Assembly (NCBI GenBank): GCA_902521005.1
Contig: CABYPZ010000007.1
Coordinates: 1-56,612 of the forward strand
DNA length: 56,612 nucleotides
Source of the DNA: an uncultured Pelagibacteraceae bacterium
GTDB taxonomy: Bacteria; Pseudomonadota; Alphaproteobacteria; Pelagibacterales; Pelagibacteraceae
Reading direction: 5' to 3'
Part shown: piece after piece, positions 8,008-19,087 of the stretch
Numbering within the stretch: position 1 is the first letter of the stretch
Layout of the letters: each line of letters begins with the position of its first letter
Translations under genes and position numbers: made by a program
Notes under the pieces: model-generated
Database searches by the model: none
Told to the model about the DNA's origin: nothing
The model's input: only the letters and a program-made list of their open reading frames with translations

Positions 8008-9575
8008 TGATAAAAAAAATTTTTACATTGATAAAAATTGTAAGAAAAGTAGCTCTATCAGATGCTCTTAAAGTTGTTTCTAAAATTCATCAACCTCCTT
8101 TTTTAATAAAATTATTTGTAAACTTATTGTCTATATCTTTTAAAAAAAGCGATGATTTATCTCATAACCTGAGTGATGAAGAAAAACTTTGCAAATCAAT
8201 TGAAGGAATGGGCACTACATTTATAAAATTAGGACAGTTTCTTGCAACAAGACCAGACATTATAAGTGAAGACTTGTCTAAACATCTTGAAAAACTTCAA
8301 GATAAGTTACCTCCTTTTTCAATTACAGAAGCAAAAGAAATAGTAAAAAAAAATTTGGGACAAAGTACGTTCAACTCAATCATTAATTTTAGTAAGCCGG
8401 TTGCTGCGGCATCAATAGCTCAAGTTCATAAAGCTCAAATAAGTGATAATGGAACAATAAAAGATGTAGCAATTAAAATTTTAAGACCTGATATTAAAAA
8501 AAAATTTAATGAAGAAATAGATGCGTTAATGCTTTTTGCTTATTTAATTGAAAGTTCAATTAAAAAAACGAAGAGACTGAAATTAATAGAAGTGGTTTTT
8601 TTACTAAAAGAAATTACAAATCATGAAATGGATTTGCGTTTTGAAGCTGCAGCAGCTAATGAATATTACGAAAATACTAAAAATGATGCTGGCTTCATAG
8701 TGCCAAAAATTTATTGGAACTATACAAGTGAAGAAGTATTAACATTAGATTGGGTAGATGGGGTCTCTATTCGAGAAAAAGATATCCTAAAAGAAAAAAA
8801 TATAAACATTGAAAATATTGCAAATGATATAATACAACATTTTCTTAGACATGCTGTAAGAGATGGTTTTTTTCATGCTGATATGCATCAAGGTAATCTA
8901 CTTATAAATGAAAATGGTCAAATTGTTCCAATTGACTTTGGAATTATGGGGAGACTAGATAAATTAAATAGAAGATTTTTAGCTGAAATTTTATTCGGCT
9001 TTATTCAAAGAGATTATAAAAAAGTTGCAGAAGTTCATATTTTAGCTGGTCTAGTACCTCAAAACGTACAAATAGATGAGTTGGCTCAAGCGCTTAGAGC
9101 TATTGGTGAACCTATATTTGGTCAATCTGTTAAAGATATTTCAGGTGGCAAACTTTTAAAACAACTTTTTAATATTACAGAAAAATTTAATATGCAAACT
9201 CAGCCTCAATTATTATTATTACAAAAAACAATGGTAGTTGTTGAAGGAGTAGCAAGAAAACTAAATCCTAATACAAATATTTGGAGCACCTCAAGGCCAG
9301 TCTTAGAAAAATGGCTCAAAGATACAAAAGATCCCATTAGTAATATTTCAGAAACAATTAAAGAGACATCTGAGGTATTAAAAAGATTACCTGAGTTTCC
9401 AAAGGTAATGGATAAAGCAAATCAAGCTTTATCTTATCTGGCAAGCGGTAAGATTCCGGATAATTCTAATTCTTTTTCGGCACTAAAAGAAAAGGAGTTA
9501 GAATTGAAATCATTCAGAAATCAAAGTATTGTTGGATTATTATTACTTGTATTTTTTGGTTTCATAGTATTTTAA
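8007..9575 (+). CDS. ubiB: UbiB-family atypical kinase/ATPase for ubiquinone synthesis
   Basis: Accessory protein of the ubiquinone-synthesis complex at the inner membrane. The ATG at 8007 is preferred (522 residues) over a TTG at 7995, because it overlaps the ubiE stop by one base. The UbiB KxGQ motif appears as KLGQ (about 74-77), the alanine-rich loop as AAASIAQVH (about 133-141), and kinase-like HADMHQGNLL and DFGIMG segments follow. A single hydrophobic helix ends the protein, as expected for a tail-anchored UbiB. Confidence 0.95.
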   Translation: MIKKIFTLIKIVRKVALSDALKVVSKIHQPPFLIKLFVNLLSISFKKSDDLSHNLSDEEKLCKSIEGMGTTFIKLGQFLATRPDIISEDLSKHLEKLQDKLPPFSITEAKEIVKKNLGQSTFNSIINFSKPVAAASIAQVHKAQISDNGTIKDVAIKILRPDIKKKFNEEIDALMLFAYLIESSIKKTKRLKLIEVVFLLKEITNHEMDLRFEAAAANEYYENTKNDAGFIVPKIYWNYTSEEVLTLDWVDGVSIREKDILKEKNINIENIANDIIQHFLRHAVRDGFFHADMHQGNLLINENGQIVPIDFGIMGRLDKLNRRFLAEILFGFIQRDYKKVAEVHILAGLVPQNVQIDELAQALRAIGEPIFGQSVKDISGGKLLKQLFNITEKFNMQTQPQLLLLQKTMVVVEGVARKLNPNTNIWSTSRPVLEKWLKDTKDPISNISETIKETSEVLKRLPEFPKVMDKANQALSYLASGKIPDNSNSFSALKEKELELKSFRNQSIVGLLLLVFFGFIVF

Positions 9576-9582
9576 TTCTCAA

Positions 9583-10782
9583 ATGAAAAAATTAGAAAAT
9601 AAAAAAATCTTATTAATTATTTGTGGTGGTATTGCCGCTTATAAAAGCTTAGAATTAATAAGACTTTTTAAAAAAATGGGCGCAAGTGTGAAAACTGTTG
9701 TGACTAAAAATGCAAAAAAGTTTGTTACAGATCTTTCAATCGCTTCTTTGTCTCAAGATAAAGTTTACTCTGATTTATTTAACCACGAAAATGAAGCTGA
9801 AATGGATCATATTTCTCTTTCTAGATGGGCTGATTTAATATTAATTGCTCCAATTACCGCAAACACAATTTCTAAACTAAGTCACGGGTTAGCAGATGAT
9901 CTTGCATCAACGCTGGTATTGGCTTCAAATAAACAAGTTTTTCTAGCTCCTGCCATGAATGTAAGAATGTGGGAGCATGATTCAAATAAAAAGAATGTAA
10001 ATAAGCTTATCAGCTATGGTTATAGATTAATAGGTCCAGAAATAGGAGATATGGCATGCGGAGAGTATGGCGAAGGAAAGATGACAGAGCCGCAAAATAT
10101 TATTAATTATATTTTAAATTACTTTGAAAATTTAAGAAAGAATAAGAAATTGAAAGCACTTGTAACAGCAGGTCCTACGCAAGAAAAAATAGATCCTGTT
10201 AGATTTATTTCAAATAAATCAAGTGGAAAGCAAGGTTATGAAATAGCAAATTCATTAAAAAATAATGGTTTTGAGACAACTTTAATTTCTGGACCAACCA
10301 ACTTAAAACCAATAAGTGGTATTAATTTAATTAATGTAAATACAGCTGAAGAAATGTTAAATAAATGTTTAGATTGTTTGCCTGTGGACATAGCAATTTT
10401 CACTGCTGCAGTTGCAGACTATAAAGTTAAAAATTTTTATGAACAAAAAATAAAAAAGAGAGAAAATTTAAACCTAGATTTAGAACAAAATGTTGATATC
10501 TTAAAACATATTTCAAATCATAACTCTCTAAGACCTAAATTAGTGATTGGTTTTGCGGCTGAAACAAACGATTTAAAAAAAAATTCTATAGAAAAACTTT
10601 CAGAAAAAAACTGTGACTGGATTATATCAAACGATGTTTCAAACCCTGAAATAGGATTTAATTCAGAAAATAATAAAGTTTCAATATTTTATAAAAATAA
10701 AATCGAAGAAAATTTACCAAAAATGAACAAATCCGCTGTTGCTAATGAAATTGTAAATAAAATAATTTCTGATTTTAATTAA
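9583..10782 (+). CDS. coaBC: bifunctional phosphopantothenoylcysteine decarboxylase/synthetase
   Basis: Two steps of coenzyme A synthesis: ligation of phosphopantothenate with cysteine (CoaB, C-terminal half) and decarboxylation (CoaC, N-terminal half). 399 residues. The CoaC half has the flavin fold start ILLIICGGIAAYK, catalytic histidine near 76, PAMN (about 123-126) and the cysteine in MACGEYGEGKM. The CoaB half begins near TAGPTQEKIDPVRFISN. Its stop overlaps the dut ATG by one base. Confidence 0.96.
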   Translation: MKKLENKKILLIICGGIAAYKSLELIRLFKKMGASVKTVVTKNAKKFVTDLSIASLSQDKVYSDLFNHENEAEMDHISLSRWADLILIAPITANTISKLSHGLADDLASTLVLASNKQVFLAPAMNVRMWEHDSNKKNVNKLISYGYRLIGPEIGDMACGEYGEGKMTEPQNIINYILNYFENLRKNKKLKALVTAGPTQEKIDPVRFISNKSSGKQGYEIANSLKNNGFETTLISGPTNLKPISGINLINVNTAEEMLNKCLDCLPVDIAIFTAAVADYKVKNFYEQKIKKRENLNLDLEQNVDILKHISNHNSLRPKLVIGFAAETNDLKKNSIEKLSEKNCDWIISNDVSNPEIGFNSENNKVSIFYKNKIEENLPKMNKSAVANEIVNKIISDFN

Positions 10783-11219
10783 TGGCAAAGGTTTTAATTA
10801 AAAGATTAAGTTCCAAAGTAGAATTGCCAAAGTATAAAACACAAGGTTCTTCAGGACTAGATTTAATGGCCTTTATTGAAAAATCTATAAAATTAAACCC
10901 GAAAGAGTCAGTATTAGTTCCCACCGGAATTTCTGTCGCAATAGCAGAGGATTTAGAAATTCAAATAAGACCTAGATCTGGACTTGCGGCTAAATCTAAT
11001 ATTTCTGTCCTTAACACACCTGGAACAATTGATAGTGATTATAGAGGTGAAATAAAAGTAATATTGTTCAATCACGGTAATAATGAATTTATAATAAATA
11101 ATAAAGATAGAATTGCACAAATGGTTTTAGCTCCAATCATTAAAGCAGAGTTTGAAGAAGTTAATGAATTGCCTGATACAATAAGAGGTGAAGGTGGCTT
11201 TGGATCTACAGGTAAATGA
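10782..11219 (+). CDS. dut: deoxyuridine 5'-triphosphate nucleotidohydrolase
   Basis: Hydrolyses dUTP to dUMP and pyrophosphate, keeping uracil out of DNA and supplying thymidylate synthesis. 145 residues, standard for the trimeric dUTPase. Motif 2 PRSGLAAK (64-71), motif 3 with GTIDSDYRGE, and the C-terminal motif 5 RGEGGFGSTG (about 134-143) are all intact. coaBC-dut adjacency is widely conserved. It overlaps the following E1-like gene by 4 nt. Confidence 0.97.
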   Translation: MAKVLIKRLSSKVELPKYKTQGSSGLDLMAFIEKSIKLNPKESVLVPTGISVAIAEDLEIQIRPRSGLAAKSNISVLNTPGTIDSDYRGEIKVILFNHGNNEFIINNKDRIAQMVLAPIIKAEFEEVNELPDTIRGEGGFGSTGK

Positions 11220-11974
11220 ATAATATTTTCAGCAAAAGTATTATAGAAAGATACTCAAGACAAATTATATTAAAAGATATTGGTCCCAAGGGTCAGAAAA
11301 ATATAATTAAATCTAAAGTACTAATTGTTGGTGCAGGAGGTTTGGGTTGTCCAATTATTGATTATTTATCTAGAGCTGGAGTTAACAATATAGGAATAGC
11401 TGATCATGACAAAGTGAGTCTATCTAATTTACATAGGCAAAACTTTTACGATTTATCTGATTTAGGAAAATTTAAAGTTGAAGTTGTTAAAAAAAAAATA
11501 AAAAAAATTAACAATAAAATTAATTTGAAAATTTATAAGAATAAAATAAGTGAAAAAAATATTAATCTGATAATAAAAAATTTTGATATTATTTTCGATG
11601 GGAGTGATAATTTTAAAACAAAATTTTTGTTAAACAAATATTCCATTAAACATAAAAAAGTCTTGATTGTTGGCGCAATTAATAAATTTGATGGTCACAT
11701 ATTTACATTTAATTTTAAAAATAAACAAACCCCATGTTTGAAATGTTTTTATCAATCTGATCCCTCTGATGAAATTCTAAATTGTGAGGCTGAAGGTATT
11801 TTAGGTCCAGTAGCTGGAATTGTAGCAAATATTCAAGCTATAGAAGGTTTAAAACAAATGCTTAAAATTGGCAAAGATTTAAATAAATTGATCTTAATTA
11901 TAAATTTACTAAATCTTGAATTTAGAAAAGTCACTTTTACAAAAAAGAAAAATTGCATATGTGGAAAATTATAA
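11216..11974 (+). CDS. MoeB/ThiF-family adenylyltransferase (E1-like)
   Basis: Members of this family adenylate the C-terminus of a ubiquitin-like sulfur carrier (MoaD or ThiS). 252 residues. It has the Rossmann motif VGAGGLGC (about 38-45), a conserved LHRQ segment (about 72-75), zinc-type cysteines CLKC (174, 177) with a second pair C-I-C near the C-terminus, and a cysteine in ILNCEAEGILGP (190). The second pair is spaced C-x-C rather than C-x-x-C. The partner carrier protein is not in the window, so moeB and thiF cannot be told apart. Confidence 0.85.
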   Translation: MNNIFSKSIIERYSRQIILKDIGPKGQKNIIKSKVLIVGAGGLGCPIIDYLSRAGVNNIGIADHDKVSLSNLHRQNFYDLSDLGKFKVEVVKKKIKKINNKINLKIYKNKISEKNINLIIKNFDIIFDGSDNFKTKFLLNKYSIKHKKVLIVGAINKFDGHIFTFNFKNKQTPCLKCFYQSDPSDEILNCEAEGILGPVAGIVANIQAIEGLKQMLKIGKDLNKLILIINLLNLEFRKVTFTKKKNCICGKL

Positions 11975-12408
11975 CTTTAATTTTTCTTATTTTAAATTTT
12001 TTAACATATTCTATGGCTTTAGAAAATTCAAAATTTTTAAGTTTAAAAAATGATAAAGTAAACGTCAGATATGGTCCAGGATTTGATTTTCCAATTAAAT
12101 TTATTTATTTTAAAAAATTTCTGCCTGTAAAAGTTATTGATACTAAAGAAAATTTTAGAAGGATAGTTGATCACAAAAAGAATAGTGGGTGGATACATAG
12201 AACACAACTTAGAAATGCCAATTCACTTATAGTTTTAGAAGATAAAATAATTTTTAAAAAAAATAGTAAATTCTCAGAGCCTGTTATAAAAATTGAAAAG
12301 GGTAGACTTGTAATTATTAAAAAATGTTTAAATGATTGGTGTAAAATAGAAACTGATGAGTATGTGGGTTGGCTAGAAAATGATAATGTTTGGGGTTTTA
12401 AAAATTAG
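11959..12408 (+). CDS. exported SH3-domain protein
   Basis: 149 residues from the ATG at 11959; a TTG two codons upstream is a weaker start. The N-terminal 20 residues form a signal peptide ending near YSMA. The rest fits two bacterial SH3 repeats: VNVRYGPGFDFPIKF with SGWIHRTQL, and later LNDWCKIET with VGWLEND. Alphaproteobacteria commonly encode such SH3_4 proteins of unknown exact role, probably binding the cell wall or another periplasmic partner. It overlaps the E1-like gene by 16 nt and is convergent with katG, leaving one base between the stops. Confidence 0.75.
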   Translation: MWKIITLIFLILNFLTYSMALENSKFLSLKNDKVNVRYGPGFDFPIKFIYFKKFLPVKVIDTKENFRRIVDHKKNSGWIHRTQLRNANSLIVLEDKIIFKKNSKFSEPVIKIEKGRLVIIKKCLNDWCKIETDEYVGWLENDNVWGFKN

Positions 12409-12409
12409 A

Positions 12410-14650
<2,241 letters not shown>

Positions 14651-14701
14651 GTGCGCTAATTTGGATATTTTATATTTAATATAATATAAATTTAATAAAT
14701 A

Positions 14702-15118
14702 TTATTTTGGTTCTATTTTAACTAGAACTTCGACAGATTTAATTTTTTTTCCTGGAATAATTTTTTTTAATTCTATTTTTTTGATATCTTCATTTTTTAA
14801 ATCTATTAATTCATTATTAGTTTCATCATAAAAATGGTGGTGGTGAGATGTATTTGTATCGAAATAATTATTATTAGAATCGATATTAACTTGTTTTAAA
14901 TAACCTGAGTTTTTAAAGGCATGAACTGTATTATAAACTGTTGCAAGTGATATTTTTTGCACTAAGTTATTTGTTAGTAAATTATAAAGATCTCTTATTG
15001 TGAAATGAAATGTTTCTGACCTATCAAATAGAGCCTCACAAATTTTTAGCCTTTGTTTTGTAGGTCTCAACTTAGAATTTCTCAATTTAGTTATATAATT
15101 TGAGGTTTTTTGGGTCAT
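14702..15118 (-). CDS. irr: Irr-type iron-response regulator (Fur family)
   Basis: 138 residues: a winged helix with [14 protein letters not shown] and the recognition segment [12 protein letters not shown], then a dimerisation domain containing four histidines in a row (92-95, SHHHHFY), the mark of Irr proteins. Irr senses iron through heme and regulates iron-demanding genes. irr next to fabA is a conserved alphaproteobacterial order; here the two are divergent. katG follows on the same strand after 90 bp. A second Fur-family protein is at 31117-31545. Confidence 0.88.
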   Translation of the reverse strand: MTQKTSNYITKLRNSKLRPTKQRLKICEALFDRSETFHFTIRDLYNLLTNNLVQKISLATVYNTVHAFKNSGYLKQVNIDSNNNYFDTNTSHHHHFYDETNNELIDLKNEDIKKIELKKIIPGKKIKSVEVLVKIEPK

Positions 15119-15126
15119 TTTTTTAA

Positions 15127-15154
15127 TTAAAACAAATTTTTTGTATATTATAAT
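15127..15154 (+). promoter_or_regulatory. candidate promoter of the fabA-fabB-fabI operon
   Basis: TTAAAA (15127-15132), a 16-bp spacer and a perfect TATAAT (15149-15154) precede the fabA ATG at 15189. The position between divergent irr and fabA supports it, but AT-rich sequence gives such matches by chance. Confidence 0.45.
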
Positions 15155-15188
15155 GTTATTAAATCAAGTAAGAAATACAACACTAATA

Positions 15189-15689
15189 ATGAAAAAAAAT
15201 TCCTTCAATTATGACGAACTGATTGATTGTGGAAATGGTGGACTTTTCGGTCCAGGAAATGCAAAACTTCCATTGCCTCCAATGCTAATGTTTGACAGAA
15301 TAACTGAAATTAATGAAAATAAAGGTGCTTTTAAAAAAGGAATTATTAAAGCAGAACTAGATATTAAAGATGAACTTTGGTTTTTTAATTGTCATTTTAA
15401 AGAGGATCCTGTGATGCCGGGTTGTCTAGGGTTAGATGCTATGTGGCAATTAGTTGGTTTTTATTTAGGTTGGCTGGGTAACCCTGGTAGAGGAAGAGCT
15501 CTTGGTGTTAATAATGTAAAATTTACAGGAGAAGTTCTTAAAAATGTTAAAAAAGCAACGTATGAAATTGATATGAAAAGAATTTTAATTAAAGAAGGAA
15601 CTACTGTAGGTTTAGCGAATGGAATTTTACATGCAGATGGTAAAAAAATTTATTCTGCTGAAAACTTAAAAGTAGGTTTGTTTAAATAA
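15189..15689 (+). CDS. fabA: 3-hydroxydecanoyl-ACP dehydratase/isomerase
   Basis: Introduces the cis double bond of unsaturated fatty acids. The ATG at 15189 gives 166 residues and the family start ([11 protein letters not shown]); the frame opens earlier at 15141, but that would add 16 unusual residues and overlap the promoter. [18 protein letters not shown] is the typical N-terminal segment. The catalytic histidine is at 69 (NCHF) and the aspartate at 83 (PGCLGLD), matching the E. coli pair. Its stop overlaps the fabB ATG by one base. Confidence 0.96.
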   Translation: MKKNSFNYDELIDCGNGGLFGPGNAKLPLPPMLMFDRITEINENKGAFKKGIIKAELDIKDELWFFNCHFKEDPVMPGCLGLDAMWQLVGFYLGWLGNPGRGRALGVNNVKFTGEVLKNVKKATYEIDMKRILIKEGTTVGLANGILHADGKKIYSAENLKVGLFK

Positions 15690-16900
15690 TGAAAAGAGTT
15701 GTTATTACTGGAATTGGAATCGTATCTTGTCTTGGGAACAATCAAGAGGAAGTATATCAGTCTTTGTTAAATTCAAAATCTGGAATTACTTTTTCAGAAG
15801 AGTACAAAGAATATAACTTAAAAAGTAACATACATGGAAAACCAAAGATAAAATTAGAGGATCATGTAGATAGAAAATTTATTAGATTTATGGGACCAGG
15901 ATCTGCTTATAATTATATTTCAATGATGGAAGCAGTGAAAGATGCTGGTTTAGAAGAAAAAGATGTAAGTAATATTTCATCTGGTATGATTATGGGTTCA
16001 GGAGGACCTTCAATTGAGAATGTTATTTTAGCTGCAGATAAAACAAGAGAAAAAAATCCAAAAAGAATGGGACCATTCGTTGTTCCAAGAACTATGTCTA
16101 GTACTGCATCAGCAACACTTGCAGTACCATTTAAAATTAAAGGGGTAAATTATACAATTAGCTCAGCATGTGCAACAAGTGGGCATTGTATTGGAAATGG
16201 TATGGAATTAATTCAATTAGGAAAACAAAAAATTATATTTGCTGGTGGAAGTGATGAAGTTCATTTTGCAATGACAGCAATGTTTGATGCAATGACAGCA
16301 CTGTCATCAAAATATAATGATACTCCTGAAAAAGCTTCTAGACCTTATGATAAAACTAGAGATGGATTTGTAATATCTGGTGGTGGAGGTGTATTAGTTT
16401 TAGAGGAATATGAACACGCAAAAGCGAGAGGAGCAAAAATTTATGCTGAGTTAACTGGATATGGAGCTACTTCAGATGGATATGATATGGTTGCTCCATC
16501 TGGAGAAGGGGCTGAAAGATGTATGAAAATGGCTTTAAGCACTTCAAAAAATAAAATTGATTACATAAATACTCATGGAACATCAACCCCAGTTGGAGAT
16601 ATAACAGAGCTTAACGCAGTTGGAAAAGTATTTACAGATTATAAACCTAAAATAAGTTCAACAAAATCACTATCCGGTCATTCGCTAGGCGCAACATCAG
16701 TGCATGAGGCTGTTTATAGTTTAATTATGATGAAAAATAATTTTATATCTGCATCTGTTAATATTACAGATATGGACGATGAGGCAAAACACTATCCAAT
16801 AGTAACAAAAGTAGAAAAGGATATTGAACTAAATTCTGTTATGTCTAACAGTTTTGGTTTTGGTGGTACAAACGCAACTCTAGTATTTGAGAAAATATAA
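15689..16900 (+). CDS. fabB: beta-ketoacyl-ACP synthase I
   Basis: Condensing enzyme that elongates unsaturated acyl-ACP made by FabA. 403 residues with the nucleophile in SSACATSG (C161) and the two active-site histidines in [11 protein letters not shown] and SGHSLGAT. It ends with the typical [17 protein letters not shown]. It belongs to the irr-fabA-fabB-fabI block conserved in alphaproteobacteria. Confidence 0.96.
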   Translation: MKRVVITGIGIVSCLGNNQEEVYQSLLNSKSGITFSEEYKEYNLKSNIHGKPKIKLEDHVDRKFIRFMGPGSAYNYISMMEAVKDAGLEEKDVSNISSGMIMGSGGPSIENVILAADKTREKNPKRMGPFVVPRTMSSTASATLAVPFKIKGVNYTISSACATSGHCIGNGMELIQLGKQKIIFAGGSDEVHFAMTAMFDAMTALSSKYNDTPEKASRPYDKTRDGFVISGGGGVLVLEEYEHAKARGAKIYAELTGYGATSDGYDMVAPSGEGAERCMKMALSTSKNKIDYINTHGTSTPVGDITELNAVGKVFTDYKPKISSTKSLSGHSLGATSVHEAVYSLIMMKNNFISASVNITDMDDEAKHYPIVTKVEKDIELNSVMSNSFGFGGTNATLVFEKI

Positions 16901-16901
16901 T

Positions 16902-17687
16902 ATGGATATAATGAAAGGCAAAAAAGGTCTTATAATGGGTGTTGCCAATGAAAGATCTATTGCTTGGGGTATTTCTCAAAAACTTGCTGGGGCAGGTGCA
17001 GAACTTGCGTTTACTTACTTAGGGGATGCACTAAAAAAAAGAGTTGTGCCTTTAGCTGAAAAATTAAATTCCAATGCTACATTTAGCTGTGATGTAGAAA
17101 AGAAAGAGGAAGTAATAAAACTTTTTGAAGATATAAAATCAAAATGGGGTCAAATTGACTTTGTTGTTCATGCGGTTGCATTTTCGGACAAATCAGAATT
17201 ATCAGGAGAATATTTAAATACTACAAGAGAAAATTTTATAAAAAGTATGTTAATTTCATGTTTTTCATTTACTGAAGTCGCAAAGGAAGCTTCCAAAATA
17301 ATGAATAAAGATGGGAGTATGCTTACATTAACTTACGAGTCTAATAAAGCTATCCCAAACTATAATGTAATGGGTGTTTGTAAATCAGCACTTGAAGCAA
17401 GTGTAAAATATTTGGCTAGAGATTTAGGTTCAAAAGGAATTAGAGTAAACGCAATAAGTGCTGGGCCAATTAAAACTTTAGCAGCATCAGCAATTGGTGA
17501 CGCAAAATTTCTATATAAGTGGAACGAAGATCATTCTTTTTTAAAAAAAAATGTAGATATTCACGATGTTGGTAATTCAGCTTTATATTTATTGAGTGAT
17601 CTTGGAGGTGGAGTTACTGGTGAAATTCACTATGTTGATGCGGGATACAACAAAGTAGGAATGCCAGACCCTAAAAATATTACATAA
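16902..17687 (+). CDS. fabI: enoyl-ACP reductase (NADH)
   Basis: Last reduction of each fatty-acid elongation cycle. 261 residues from the ATG at 16902, right after the fabB stop; another ATG at 16911 begins MKGKKGLIMG and is also plausible. The family start GLIMGVANERSIAWGI binds NADH, and the catalytic pair appears as Y-x6-K in NYNVMGVCKSA. The segment RVNAISAGPIKTLAAS is typical of FabI. Confidence 0.95.
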   Translation: MDIMKGKKGLIMGVANERSIAWGISQKLAGAGAELAFTYLGDALKKRVVPLAEKLNSNATFSCDVEKKEEVIKLFEDIKSKWGQIDFVVHAVAFSDKSELSGEYLNTTRENFIKSMLISCFSFTEVAKEASKIMNKDGSMLTLTYESNKAIPNYNVMGVCKSALEASVKYLARDLGSKGIRVNAISAGPIKTLAASAIGDAKFLYKWNEDHSFLKKNVDIHDVGNSALYLLSDLGGGVTGEIHYVDAGYNKVGMPDPKNIT

Positions 17688-17798
17688 ATGTCTAAGAGAT
17701 ATAGTGGAAAATCATTCAAAGACTCAAGTTTAATGAAAAAACCAAAACTTTCCTTAAAAGAAAAAAGAAGGATAAAAAAAGAAAAAAAAAAGAAATAA
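17688..17798 (+). CDS. 36-residue very basic peptide, unknown
   Basis: ATG directly after the fabI stop TAA. The peptide begins MSKRYSGKSFKDSS and ends in a lysine/arginine-rich tail (KEKRRIKKEKKKK). No domain is recognised. The direct abutment on fabI suggests translation, and the charge suggests binding to RNA or ribosomes, but this is inference. The lysine-rich tail could arise easily in such AT-rich DNA, so it may not be a gene. Confidence 0.45.
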   Translation: MSKRYSGKSFKDSSLMKKPKLSLKEKRRIKKEKKKK

Positions 17799-17849
17799 CT
17801 GCGATTATTTGCAAGTTTAAAAGCCAAAAAATAATAATACTTTATTACT

Positions 17850-18344
17850 ATGAGACGAAATTTTTTAAAGATATTGGGTTCCTACTTTTTAGGTTTCTTG
17901 GTTTACCCTTTTAGCTCGGCTATAGCAAATAATGTAATAGGATATAATACAAAACTAAGTAAAAATGAGGATGAATATAACATTATTAATACAGATTTAA
18001 CTGATGAGCAAAAGAAAATTATGTTCGATGAAGCAACTGAAAGAGCTGGATCGAGTATTTTAAATAGAGAAAAAAGAGAAGGAACTTATCATTGTGCCAA
18101 TTGTGGGGTAAAATTATTTGAGTCTACAGCTAAATTTGATAGTGGAACAGGTTGGCCATCTTTTACTGAAGCAATACCAGGTGTATTCAAAACAAAAATA
18201 GATTACTCATTTGGAATGAAAAGAACTGAGTATCATTGTGCAAATTGTGGAGCACACCATGGGCATGTGTTTGATGATGGACCAAATGGTGGAAAAAGAT
18301 ATTGCAATAATGGGTTATGTTTATTATTTATTCCAAGTAGTTAA
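17850..18344 (+). CDS. msrB: peptide-methionine (R)-S-oxide reductase with Tat-type signal
   Basis: Repairs oxidised methionine (R-sulfoxide). 164 residues. The N-terminus MRRNFLK plus a hydrophobic stretch matches a twin-arginine signal, so the enzyme is probably exported. The zinc site has two CxxC pairs (C82/C85 and C130/C133), and the catalytic cysteine is C152 in GGKRYCNN. An extra cysteine follows five residues later. It is paired with an exported cupredoxin 6 nt downstream, which suggests a shared periplasmic redox role. Confidence 0.92.
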   Translation: MRRNFLKILGSYFLGFLVYPFSSAIANNVIGYNTKLSKNEDEYNIINTDLTDEQKKIMFDEATERAGSSILNREKREGTYHCANCGVKLFESTAKFDSGTGWPSFTEAIPGVFKTKIDYSFGMKRTEYHCANCGAHHGHVFDDGPNGGKRYCNNGLCLLFIPSS

Positions 18345-18350
18345 ATACTT

Positions 18351-18845
18351 ATGAAAACATTTATTTTATTTTTAATTTTATTTCCTAATATTTTGTATGC
18401 GGGATCGATGAAAATGATAGGTGAAGAGGGTAAACTGAACGAAGTTGATAGAATTATCGAAGTAAAAATGTATGATAATTATTATATTCCAACAGAAATA
18501 ATGATAAAAAAAAATGAAACAATAAAATTTGTTGTAAAAAATTTTGGCGATCTAGTTCATGAATTTAACATTGCAACAAAAGAGATGCACATTAAACACC
18601 AGCCAGAAATGATTAAAATGATGGAACATGGAATTTTATTGGGTAACAAAATTGATAAAGAAAAAATGAAAGAAATGGCAAAAAAAGATCATTCTATGGC
18701 ACATTCTCATTCAAACAGTGTTTTGCTTGAACCAGGACAGACTGGAAAATTAATTTGGAAGTTTAATTCAAATACAAAAATTGAAGCAGCTTGTAATGTT
18801 CCTGGACATTATGAATCTGGTATGATTGCAAAAATTAGCTTATAA
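18351..18845 (+). CDS. periplasmic cupredoxin (type 1 copper protein)
   Basis: 164 residues with a cleavable signal peptide (about 1-17, ending YAG). A complete type 1 copper site is visible: H70 (LVHEFNI), C148, H153 and M158 (AACNVPGHYESGM). A methionine/histidine-rich insertion (about 80-120, with HSMAHSHS) lies between strands and could hold extra copper. Similar proteins are annotated as plastocyanin/azurin-like or copper-tolerance proteins. It could carry electrons or store copper; the partner is unknown. It follows msrB closely. Confidence 0.85.
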   Translation: MKTFILFLILFPNILYAGSMKMIGEEGKLNEVDRIIEVKMYDNYYIPTEIMIKKNETIKFVVKNFGDLVHEFNIATKEMHIKHQPEMIKMMEHGILLGNKIDKEKMKEMAKKDHSMAHSHSNSVLLEPGQTGKLIWKFNSNTKIEAACNVPGHYESGMIAKISL

Positions 18846-18867
18846 TTTATTTACAAGATAATAAGAT

Positions 18868-19083
18868 TTAGCAACAGCTACAACTTTTTTTCTTTTTAGT
18901 TTTTGGCTTTTGCTCAGTTTCTAATTGTTTTTTTTCTACTTCAATAGCCTTTGTCTGTTTTAAAATTTTATCCTCAAAGTAAGCATAAAGTGAATTGAAA
19001 CCAAGTTTTGAAGCTTTTTTTTCCTCATAATTTCTTCTACCTTTGAGATTTTCAATAATTTTTATAATTTCTTGATTTTGCAT
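18868..19083 (-). CDS. 71-residue protein with cysteine tail, unknown
   Basis: A small charged, probably helical protein. The N-terminal part (about 10-40) contains GRRNYEEKKASKLGFNSL, then a lysine/glutamate-rich region and a final SCSCC. The C-x-C-C end could bind a metal. The gene begins 5 nt after the pnp stop on the same strand and is likely the last gene of the nusA-infB-rbfA-rpsO-pnp operon. No family recognised. Confidence 0.65.
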   Translation of the reverse strand: MQNQEIIKIIENLKGRRNYEEKKASKLGFNSLYAYFEDKILKQTKAIEVEKKQLETEQKPKTKKKKSCSCC

Positions 19084-19087
19084 CTAT

